Of a DNA stretch of 11,972 bases, positions 1 to 5,384 are shown piece after piece; the first letter of the stretch is position 1, and each line of letters starts with the position of its first letter. A program made the position numbers and the translations under genes. Origin of the DNA: Campylobacteraceae bacterium (GTDB lineage Bacteria; Campylobacterota; Campylobacteria; Campylobacterales; Sulfurovaceae); assembly GCA_027023145.1 (NCBI GenBank), contig JALVWV010000042.1:5668-17639 (forward strand), written 5' to 3'. Under the pieces are notes generated by a model that saw nothing but the letters and a program-made list of their open reading frames with translations, did no database searches and was not told the DNA's origin.

Positions 1-2
1 TC

Positions 3-743
3 AAAGAGCGCCTCGAGCGGGAATTTGGCCTCGACCTCATCGCCACGGCACCCACCGTCGTCTACGAAGTGCTCCAGACCAACGGTGAGCGGATCGAGAT
101 CCAGAATCCCAGCGAACTCCCCGAACCCCAGAAGATAGACACCATCTACGAACCCTACGTCAAGGCGACGATTCTCACCCCCAACGATTACGTCGGCAAC
201 CTCATTAAGCTCCTCAATGACCGCCGCGGGGTGCAGGTGAAGATGGACTACCTCAATGCCAACCGTGTCCTGCTCGAGTACGACATCCCGATGAACGAGA
301 TCGTGATGGACTTCTACGACAAGCTCAAATCGACCACCAAGGGGTATGCCAGCTTTGACTACGAACCCACCGGTTTCCGTCCGGGCAAACTGGTCAAACT
401 CGACATCCGCGTTGCCGGCGAAGTGGTTGATGCGCTGAGTATCATCGTCCCAGAAGCCAAAGCGCGCACCCGTGGTCTGGCCTTCGTGCAGCAGCTCAAG
501 GAGCTCATCCCCCGCCAGTTGTTTGAGGTGGCGATTCAGGCGAGCATCGGCAACACCATCATCGCCCGATCCAACGTCAAGTCGATGGGCAAAAATGTCA
601 CCGCCAAATGCTACGGTGGGGATATCACCCGCAAGCGCAAGCTCCTCGAGAAGCAAAAAGCAGGAAAGAAGCGGATGAAATCGATCGGCAAAGTCCAGGT
701 ACCGCAGGAAGCCTTCATGGCCGTCCTAAAGATCGATGGGTGA
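3..743 (+). CDS. lepA: Elongation factor 4 (LepA), 3' part only
   Basis: This is the C-terminal 246 residues of the ribosomal back-translocating GTPase LepA/EF4. The frame is open to the left edge (KERLEREFGLDLIATAPTVV), so the GTG at 69 is not a start. The piece lacks the G domain. It covers the end of domain III, the domain V-like fold (KATILTPNDYVGNL, VQVKMDYLNANRVLLEYDIP) and the LepA-specific C-terminal domain ending in RKRKLLEKQKAGKKRMKSIG followed by KVQVPQEAFMAVLK, which is diagnostic of LepA rather than EF-G. Known role: a cytosolic, ribosome-associated GTPase acting in initiation and elongation under stress. The stop is TGA at 741-743, and the repeat-rich spacer begins at that codon. 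Confidence 0.97.
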   Translation, partial: KERLEREFGLDLIATAPTVVYEVLQTNGERIEIQNPSELPEPQKIDTIYEPYVKATILTPNDYVGNLIKLLNDRRGVQVKMDYLNANRVLLEYDIPMNEIVMDFYDKLKSTTKGYASFDYEPTGFRPGKLVKLDIRVAGEVVDALSIIVPEAKARTRGLAFVQQLKELIPRQLFEVAIQASIGNTIIARSNVKSMGKNVTAKCYGGDITRKRKLLEKQKAGKKRMKSIGKVQVPQEAFMAVLKIDG

Positions 744-858
744 ATAGGGTGAATAGGGGTCAGGGGTCAGGTGATTTGTGACGCGTCGGCACGATGCATC
801 ATGAATCACCTGACCCCGGCGGTTCGGCGGTTCCCGATGGTTCCCGATGGCTGGTTGA
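741..858. repeat. Patchwork of short tandem duplications with a 14-bp inverted repeat
   Basis: The spacer after lepA is made almost wholly of repeats. There is a 9-nt unit twice (TGAATAGGG, 741-758), a 7-nt unit twice (GGGGTCA, 756-769), an 8-nt unit twice (GGCGGTTC, 818-833) and a 10-nt unit twice (TTCCCGATGG, 831-850). Between them sits a perfect 14-bp inverted repeat, GGGGTCAGGTGATT at 763-776 against AATCACCTGACCCC at 804-817, with a 27-nt loop. It could fold into a hairpin behind lepA, but no T-run follows, so a classical terminator is unlikely. No gene is seen here. Confidence 0.8.
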
Positions 859-896
859 TGAAAAATGAAAGATGAAAAAAAATGAAAGATGAAAAA
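859..896. repeat. Heptanucleotide array TGAAARA at a start codon
   Basis: Five consecutive units: TGAAAAA, TGAAAGA, a 10-nt variant with three extra A, TGAAAGA and TGAAAAA. The array ends on the A of the ATG that starts the next gene. Because 7 is not a multiple of 3 and each unit contains TGA, the array closes all three forward frames. The in-frame TGA at 890-892 fixes the downstream start at 896. The array also supplies the whole ribosome-binding region of that gene, so copy-number change would alter its 5' leader. Confidence 0.8.
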
Positions 897-1354
897 TGAA
901 TTGGATAACTGAATGGGCGTTCCACATTCACCTGCTGGCGGCGATCTCCTGGATCGGAGGATCGGTCTTTATGTTTGCACTCGGGATCACCCTTAGAGAT
1001 AAAGAAGCGCAAAAACAGGTCTATCCCCATGTCGGGCCAATTTTTGGCTGGTTTGAGGCGATTGTGTTTGTGATTTTATTGGTCACTGGTGGGATTTTAG
1101 GGCTTCAGTATGGTCTATTTGACCTTATCCTCCACCCCAATGGTACCGCCGTCTCGGATGCTTTGCAGAAAAAGGTGATCCTCGTTGTTACATTGGCGGT
1201 GCCGACGGTGCTCCATTTTGTGATCGCCTACCGCACCAACGACCGGGAGCGTACGCCGCTGGAGCATTTGTTCTCCCGTGCCTCTTCGATGGCGATCTTT
1301 TTCCTCAACCTTTTTGTGATGCACTACGCCATCCAGCTGCGGGACATCCTCTAA
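896..1354 (+). CDS. Small four-helix membrane protein, possibly CopD-like
   Basis: A 152-residue integral membrane protein with about four hydrophobic helices (roughly residues 8-30, 52-74, 93-112 and 128-148). Helix 1 reads FHIHLLAAISWIGGSVFMF. This resembles the first helix of CopD/PcoD and related small heme- or copper-linked membrane proteins, where His sits beside a W-x-GG turn. Further His residues lie in helix 3 (H107) and helix 4 (H143), so heme or metal binding is possible but not shown. The ATG at 896 is the first start after the in-frame TGA at 890. There is no clear Shine-Dalgarno, only the purine-rich repeat array. The next gene begins 10 nt after the stop, so the two are probably one transcript. 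The family assignment is tentative. Confidence 0.75.
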   Translation: MNWITEWAFHIHLLAAISWIGGSVFMFALGITLRDKEAQKQVYPHVGPIFGWFEAIVFVILLVTGGILGLQYGLFDLILHPNGTAVSDALQKKVILVVTLAVPTVLHFVIAYRTNDRERTPLEHLFSRASSMAIFFLNLFVMHYAIQLRDIL

Positions 1355-1364
1355 GGGATCCGGG

Positions 1365-2375
1365 GTGCGCTGGCTGGTTCGCCTCATCGCACTGCTGGTA
1401 CTCCTGACTACGACACTGCTGCTGATCGACCGCTGGCAGATGCGCGATCGGTTTGATACTCTGACCCCGCTCGATCCGCTCCCCCATACTCAGGAACTCA
1501 TCGCCCAAAACGACTGGGCAGAGGCCGAGAGGTACCTTGGCTATTTTGTCGAGCACAACAGTACGGCCGTCACGCCACAAGCACGGGAACTTCTCTCAGC
1601 GATCCATGCCAAACGCCAAAGCTGGGAATACAAAGCCAAAGCCCTCCTCAACGGTGCTGTCACTGGAGAAGGAGAAGAGCTTGAGGGGATGATCGGAGCC
1701 GGGGTGGCCGATTTGTTCGTCGTGGGTGATTTGCGGGATCTCGTTATCGAGGGGAACCACTGGCTCAACGGCGAAAAAGTAGATGAAGTGATCCTTGCCC
1801 TCTCATCCCTCGGTGTAGCAGCTACGGCAGCCACGATCACCACTGCCGGAGGGGTCGGCGGAATCAAAGGCTCCCTCTCCCTGCTCAAAAACATGCACCG
1901 CGGACGGCTCCTGCCTGCCTGGCTCCTCAAAGCCCTCGCCCGTCTCCCGGGTACCCCTGATACCCGACGTGCCGCCAAGGCCCTCATGGAACCCATTGCT
2001 GATCTCTACCATAGCAGCGGCTTCCTCGGTGCCCGGGCGATCCTGACCCGCTCGAAGAGTTTGAAAGAGCTGGAAAAGATGCGCTTCTTCGCCAAACGCT
2101 TTGGGCGGGAGAGTGCCGTACTGCTGCGGATCGATCCGACAGCGATGCGTCTGGCGGAGCACCTCCCCGCCCGGACGATTACCCGAGCCTCTCTTTATGG
2201 CAAGCCTGGGTTCAGAGTTCTCGCCAGACGGGTCGCCTATACCGCCCGACTCTCCAAATATATTTCCAAACATTATCAACAGTTGTTGCGGATGGTGCCA
2301 TTGTGGCTTTTGCTGGTGGGGTGGGTTGGGGCGCTGGTGTCGTTGTTGGTTTTCTTCAGGAGGCGCAGACGATGA
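1365..2375 (+). CDS. Membrane-anchored protein of unknown function (336 aa)
   Basis: I do not recognise this family. The GTG start at 1365 is supported by an AAGGG box at 1353-1357, 7 nt upstream, overlapping the previous stop. A hydrophobic helix (about residues 5-22) follows R2 and R6. A second (about 311-331) precedes a terminal five-arginine tail, so both ends are predicted cytoplasmic and residues 23-310 periplasmic. The middle carries the segment GVADLFVVGDLRDLVIEGNH and then a Gly/Ala/Thr-rich hydrophobic stretch (about 142-175) that could be a further membrane or pore-like segment. The C-terminal third is basic and helical. No cysteine or obvious catalytic motif is seen. It is probably translated with the small membrane protein upstream. 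It converges on the DUF4405-like gene with a 30-nt gap. Confidence 0.75.
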   Translation: MRWLVRLIALLVLLTTTLLLIDRWQMRDRFDTLTPLDPLPHTQELIAQNDWAEAERYLGYFVEHNSTAVTPQARELLSAIHAKRQSWEYKAKALLNGAVTGEGEELEGMIGAGVADLFVVGDLRDLVIEGNHWLNGEKVDEVILALSSLGVAATAATITTAGGVGGIKGSLSLLKNMHRGRLLPAWLLKALARLPGTPDTRRAAKALMEPIADLYHSSGFLGARAILTRSKSLKELEKMRFFAKRFGRESAVLLRIDPTAMRLAEHLPARTITRASLYGKPGFRVLARRVAYTARLSKYISKHYQQLLRMVPLWLLLVGWVGALVSLLVFFRRRRR

Positions 2376-2405
2376 AAGTTATCTGAATCCTCACCAATGT
2401 GTACA

Positions 2406-2855
2406 TCATCGTTTGAGGATGTGGAGTCCTTGTGCCCGCATTTGTTTAAGGCGCTTCTCTTTAAATTGCTGTACCCAGTAGTCATTGAATCCTTTATTGA
2501 GTTTGACAAAAGACTCGATTGGTGCGTATTTGTAAACGGTAGCGGTGAAAAGTCCGGCTGTGATGAGCAGCGCTATGACCATTTCCTTGGTGAAAATAAC
2601 CATATGGCGTGATTTGTTTTTGAGATAGTTTTTGATGGGCTTGAAGTTGAGGTAGATATGGACAATCCCTGCGAGTGTGAAGATCACCATAAAGACAATA
2701 TGCAGCGCAATCCAGCTCATCTTGTCCAGCCCGAGAAATGTCCAGTGAATCATCATCGACAAGCGCCCGAATGGTGAGATAAAATCGGCAATTCCACTGA
2801 GTACCATGATGACAAATGAAAACAGCATAAGAAGAGAAGTGACACGACGTATCAT
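2406..2855 (-). CDS. DUF4405-like (cytochrome b-type) membrane protein
   Basis: A 149-residue protein with helices at about residues 5-25, 47-70 and 88-107. The pattern of an HWTFLGLDK loop followed by WIALHIVFMVIFTLAGIVHI resembles DUF4405 proteins, small cytochrome-b-like membrane proteins in which paired His residues (here H52 and H66, perhaps H37) may coordinate heme. The C-terminal 40 residues form a basic soluble tail (FKEKRLKQMR). The ATG at 2855 follows an AAGGA box (within 2861-2870 on the minus strand). The tRNA lies about 100 nt upstream on the same strand, so partial read-through is possible. The partner enzyme is not evident nearby. Confidence 0.75.
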   Translation of the reverse strand: MIRRVTSLLMLFSFVIMVLSGIADFISPFGRLSMMIHWTFLGLDKMSWIALHIVFMVIFTLAGIVHIYLNFKPIKNYLKNKSRHMVIFTKEMVIALLITAGLFTATVYKYAPIESFVKLNKGFNDYWVQQFKEKRLKQMRAQGLHILKR

Positions 2856-2958
2856 TATAGTTTTTCCTTATCTTTTGGATAATTTTTTAGGGATTGTATT
2901 GTGTTTTCACTTAAGGAGAAGTGGCATTTTTTGGTAAATCTAATCGGAAGAAGTAATG

Positions 2959-3035
2959 TGGTGGGTCCTCAGGGACTCGAACCCTGGACCGCCCGGTTAT
3001 GAGCCGGGAGCTCTAACCAACTGAGCTAAAGACCC
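2959..3035 (-). tRNA. tRNA with CAT anticodon (elongator Met, or Ile2)
   Basis: A full cloverleaf is on the minus strand. Acceptor GGGTCTT pairs with AGGACCC with one G-U pair. The D arm is AGCTCAGTTGGTTAGAGC, the anticodon stem CCGG/CCGG with loop CTCATAA, and the T arm CAGGGTTCGAGTCCCTG. The discriminator is A and CCA is encoded (2961-2959). The anticodon CAT is at 3001-2999. The C at position 1 of an initiator is absent, so it is an elongator-type tRNA. It could be Met or the lysidine-modified Ile2 tRNA; sequence alone does not settle that. Its first 10 nt are also the last three codons and stop of rodA. Confidence 0.95.
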
Positions 3036-4243
3036 TTCTGGACATCATCGGTGGAGATTTTTCTGCGTCGTCGTTTGGGCGGCTCTTTGTAGGCACGGTT
3101 GCCGGAGCGCCGCTCGACCATAGTGATACGTGCGTCGGCATTATACATAAAATATCTTTTAAAGGCAATAAGGTTGAGCAGGATGCCGAAAAAGATCGCA
3201 AAGATGATAAACGACGTCCCCCCGTGGCTAAACATCGGCAGCGGCACCCCAACCACTGGCGCCATGCCGATGATCATGTACATGTTGACCCCCATGTAGA
3301 TGAAAATCAGAAACGCCAACCCTGAGGAGACACTCCGGATGTAGTAGTCCTCCCCGTAAATATGGGAGAGGATCAGGAGGTGGACGATGAGAAGGATGTA
3401 GGTGGTGATGATGATCAGCATCCCTTTAAATCCCATTCTCTCCCCAAGATAAGCGAAGATGAAGTCACTCGAAGAGATGGGAAGGAACTTGAGCTGCGTC
3501 TGGGTGGCATCGTCCTTAGATTTGCCATGCAAACCACCCGATCCGATAGCGATGAGCGCTTGTCGGACATGATAGCTGGGTTTGCCGAGGAAGTCGTTGA
3601 TCCGTTTTTTCTGATAGTCGCGTAAGCCGTACTCATACACCATGGGAGCTGAGATACTGACGACAACGAGGATGCTGACAATGACCTTCCAATGGATTCC
3701 AGCGAGGAACAGTACCCCATAGCCGGTCAGGAGCAGCACCAGTCCGGTTCCCAGATCCGGTTCTATGGCAATGAGAAAAAAAGGGACGATAATGACAAGA
3801 GAAAGCCCTAGGAACGATAGGAATCCGTAGCCTTTTTCCGGAGGGGGATAACGGCCGATGAGGTAGGCAAGCATCAGGACGACGCTGATCTTGATGAACT
3901 CCGAGGGCTGGACGGTAAAATGAGTGCCAGGGATCGCCAGCCAGCGTTTGGCACCGAGGATACTGATCCCGAAGAATTTGACGGCGAGGAGCATGAGGGT
4001 GTTGAGCACATAGCTCACGGGGGCAAACCACCACAAAATCTGCGCCCAGGGGATAAAGGCCGCAAACACCATACTGATGAGCCCCACGATATAATAGATC
4101 ATCTGCTTGTCGAACAGACGGGGGTCGATCTCCTTGACCAGCATGGAGGAGATGATCAGGAGGGGGAGTACTTGCAGGATGAGAATGTAATTGAAATTTT
4201 GCGGGATTTTGCGGAAATAATTGATGATCTCTTCGCGTTCCAT
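3026..4243 (-). CDS. rodA: Rod shape-determining peptidoglycan glycosyltransferase RodA
   Basis: A 405-residue SEDS-family polymerase that extends glycan strands from lipid II, working with a class B PBP (PBP2) in the elongasome at the inner membrane. About ten helices are visible. Signature segments are GAKRWLAIPG (97-106), QPSE (112-115), EPDLGT (161-166), LPISSSDFIFAYLGERMGF (254-272) with the catalytic Asp at about D260, and GVPLPMFSHGGTS (332-344). RINDFLGKPSYHVRQALIAI (214-233) favours RodA over FtsW. The tail after the last helix is strongly basic (PPKRRRRK), and its final KGL-stop is read from the tRNA gene. The start is ATG at 4243 with only a weak upstream ACGAG; the N-terminus MEREEIINYFRK is plausible. 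A TATAAT box lies 27-32 nt upstream. It diverges from pgeF. Confidence 0.97.
   Translation of the reverse strand: MEREEIINYFRKIPQNFNYILILQVLPLLIISSMLVKEIDPRLFDKQMIYYIVGLISMVFAAFIPWAQILWWFAPVSYVLNTLMLLAVKFFGISILGAKRWLAIPGTHFTVQPSEFIKISVVLMLAYLIGRYPPPEKGYGFLSFLGLSLVIIVPFFLIAIEPDLGTGLVLLLTGYGVLFLAGIHWKVIVSILVVVSISAPMVYEYGLRDYQKKRINDFLGKPSYHVRQALIAIGSGGLHGKSKDDATQTQLKFLPISSSDFIFAYLGERMGFKGMLIIITTYILLIVHLLILSHIYGEDYYIRSVSSGLAFLIFIYMGVNMYMIIGMAPVVGVPLPMFSHGGTSFIIFAIFFGILLNLIAFKRYFMYNADARITMVERRSGNRAYKEPPKRRRRKISTDDVQKGL
3137..3153 (-). promoter_or_regulatory. Putative internal promoter for the CAT tRNA, inside rodA
   Basis: On the minus strand these 17 nt read ATTTTATGTATAATGCC, identical to the core of the tRNA-Arg promoter at 5222-5238. 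TATAAT is at 3145-3140, which would start RNA about 98 nt before the tRNA 5' end. It also codes for part of the RodA tail (FMYNA), so function is inferred from the identity and from the tRNA downstream. Confidence 0.45.
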
Positions 4244-4269
4244 GTATCTCGTTTATTCTTTTTTTCGCT

Positions 4270-4275
4270 ATTATA
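4270..4275 (-). promoter_or_regulatory. -10 box for rodA
   Basis: TATAAT on the minus strand, preceded by TTTTGGG, 27 nt before the rodA ATG. No -35 consensus is evident. The 55-nt gap is shared with divergent pgeF, whose ribosome-binding AAAGGA (4288-4293) lies 5 nt before its ATG. Confidence 0.6.
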
Positions 4276-4298
4276 CCCAAAAGGGGTAAAGGACGACC

Positions 4299-5054
4299 AT
4301 GAAGCGAAACAGGTACGAAAATCTATTACAAGTACATGGGGTGATACACTGTATCAGCGAACGGGATGAGGAGCGACCATTGGCAGGATCGTTGGCGCTT
4401 CATACGGGACAGGATATCGATCAAGTGCGGAGCAATCGCCGGGAGATCGCATCATATTTTGGTGCGGAGGTACATTTCATCTCGGCATTGCAGGTGCATG
4501 GGGATCATGTCCATGTAGTAGGGAAAAGATCCAGTCGGGGTTGGACAGAGGTGGATGCATCCTTACAGGCGGATGCGCTGGTGACCCATCTCCCCGGTGT
4601 GGTGCTAACGATTCTGACGGCCGATTGCGTGCCGCTTCTGATCGCCGATCCGGTGCACCGGGCGATTGGAGCCGTGCATGCGGGCTGGCGGGGGACACAG
4701 CAGGAGATCGTCCGCAAAACGGTCGAAACAATGGGACGCCTCTATGGTACCCGCCCTACCGACTTAGTTGTCGGGATTGGGCCGGCGATCGGGGGATGCT
4801 GTTATGAAGTGGGTGAGGATGTTGTCGAAAATTTCACCGCCTATCCCCAAGCGATCGTTGCCAAAGGCAATGGTAAATACCTTCTTGATACCAAACAGAT
4901 CAACGCCCTGCAACTCGAAGCCCTCGGTGTCCCGACTGATCAGATCGAGATCAGCCCCGTGTGCACGGCATGTGAACATGAGCGGTTTTTTTCATACCGG
5001 GCAGATGGGGGAACGGCGGGACGGTTCATGAGCTGTATCATGCTGGAGAGTTAG
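4299..5054 (+). CDS. pgeF: Peptidoglycan editing factor / YfiH-LACC1 family (PgeF)
   Basis: A 251-residue protein of the YfiH/LACC1 family (formerly DUF152 or laccase domain), normal length. The diagnostic segments are present: QVHGDHVHVV with H67, TADCVPLLIADP with C110, AVHAGWRGT with H127, GIGPAIGGCCYEVGEDV, and CTACEHERFFSYRADGGTAG near the end. The His-Cys-His set is the family active site. Family members have multicopper-independent purine-nucleoside-active chemistry, and in E. coli PgeF guards against L-Ser replacing L-Ala in peptidoglycan precursors. Placing it beside rodA fits a cell-wall theme. The start at 4299 is set by AAAGGA 5 nt upstream. The TAG stop (5052-5054) lies inside the first unit of a heptanucleotide repeat. 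Confidence 0.95.
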   Translation: MKRNRYENLLQVHGVIHCISERDEERPLAGSLALHTGQDIDQVRSNRREIASYFGAEVHFISALQVHGDHVHVVGKRSSRGWTEVDASLQADALVTHLPGVVLTILTADCVPLLIADPVHRAIGAVHAGWRGTQQEIVRKTVETMGRLYGTRPTDLVVGIGPAIGGCCYEVGEDVVENFTAYPQAIVAKGNGKYLLDTKQINALQLEALGVPTDQIEISPVCTACEHERFFSYRADGGTAGRFMSCIMLES

Positions 5055-5084
5055 GAATTAGGAGTGAGGAATTAGGAATTATGG
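5050..5084. repeat. Heptanucleotide array (ATTAGGA type)
   Basis: Five units in phase: GTTAGGA, ATTAGGA, GTGAGGA, ATTAGGA and the variant ATTATGG. The first unit overlaps the last codon and TAG stop of pgeF. The purine-rich strand is the plus strand here, opposite to the larger array after the hairpin at 5088-5104. Confidence 0.8.
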
Positions 5085-5087
5085 TAT

Positions 5088-5104
5088 GCGTTGCGGTGCA
5101 ACGC
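5088..5104. repeat. Small perfect hairpin between heptamer arrays
   Basis: GCGTTGC at 5088-5094 and GCAACGC at 5098-5104 form a perfect 7-bp inverted repeat with a GGT loop. It lies between two heptanucleotide arrays whose purine-rich strands are opposite. It could terminate pgeF transcripts weakly, but there is no T-run after it. Confidence 0.65.
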
Positions 5105-5110
5105 TCTCAT

Positions 5111-5213
5111 TCACCAATCACTTCTCACTTCTCACTTCTCACTTCTCACTTCTCACTTCTCACTTCTCACTTCTCACTACTCACTACTCACTACTCACTA
5201 CTCACTACTCACT
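5111..5213. repeat. Heptanucleotide array: 8 x TCACTTC, then 5 x TCACTAC
   Basis: A continuous 7-nt tandem array. One degenerate unit, TCACCAA (5111-5117), is followed by eight exact TCACTTC (5118-5173), five exact TCACTAC (5174-5208) and a partial TCACT. On the minus strand the units are GAAGTGA and GTAGTGA, relatives of the GTGAGGA unit on the other side of the hairpin. The block switch from TTC to TAC units suggests expansion by two separate duplication series. No spacers are present, so it is not a CRISPR array. It ends 16 nt before the -10 box of tRNA-Arg. Confidence 0.95.
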
Positions 5214-5221
5214 CCAAGCCA

Positions 5222-5238
5222 ATTTTATGTATAATGCC
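5222..5238 (+). promoter_or_regulatory. Promoter of tRNA-Arg
   Basis: ATTTTATGTATAATGCC contains TATAAT at 5230-5235, 20 nt before the tRNA 5' end, which suits a short leader. A -35 element would fall at the edge of the heptamer array, and none is recognisable. Confidence 0.7.
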
Positions 5239-5255
5239 ACTCCTCCAAATCGTAT

Positions 5256-5332
5256 GCGCCCGTAGTTCAGCTGGATAGAACGTCGGATTCCGGTTCCGAA
5301 GGTCAGGGGTTCGAATCCTCTCGGGCGTACCA
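5256..5332 (+). tRNA. tRNA-Arg (CCG)
   Basis: A complete cloverleaf with encoded CCA (5330-5332). The acceptor GCGCCCG pairs with CGGGCGT, with a G-U at the first pair. The D arm is AGTTCAGCTGGATAGAAC. The anticodon stem TCGGA/TCCGA encloses loop TTCCGGT, with anticodon CCG at 5290-5292. The T arm is AGGGGTTCGAATCCTCT. It closely follows the E. coli tRNA-Arg(CCG) pattern. It decodes CGG. No terminator hairpin is seen; a T-rich stretch starts at 5335 and a heptamer array follows. Confidence 0.96.
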
Positions 5333-5340
5333 GCTTTTAA

Positions 5341-5368
5341 ATTAGAAGTTAGAAATTAGAACGTAGAA
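5341..5368. repeat. Heptanucleotide array (ATTAGAA type)
   Basis: Four units in phase: ATTAGAA, GTTAGAA, ATTAGAA and CGTAGAA, running towards AATTTTA. They resemble the ATTAGGA units upstream of the tRNA. They fill the gap between tRNA-Arg and the 3' end of nspC. Confidence 0.75.
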
Positions 5369-5384
5369 ATTTTACGAATTTCCT

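Noticed and set aside
1803..2279. Long minus-strand frame opposite the 336-residue protein gene
   Set aside because: It is a composition-driven shadow with no ribosome-binding site and no family-like sequence; the plus-strand frame has membrane helices and a good start.
2908..2923. Hairpin CACTT-6 nt-AAGTG followed by a T-run on the plus strand, as a terminator
   Set aside because: The stem is only 5 bp and no plus-strand gene ends nearby; on the minus strand, where transcription runs, no T-run follows.
3633..4280. 215-codon minus-strand frame over rodA
   Set aside because: It is the shifted frame of rodA; low-complexity H/P/R-rich translation with no motifs.
4271..4280. ATACCCAAA in the rodA-pgeF gap as a second copy of the MITE end
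   Set aside because: The match is limited to 9-10 nt and is explained by the rodA -10 region.
5111..5213. Possible CRISPR array
   Set aside because: Units are 7 nt and directly contiguous, with no spacers and no cas genes in the window.
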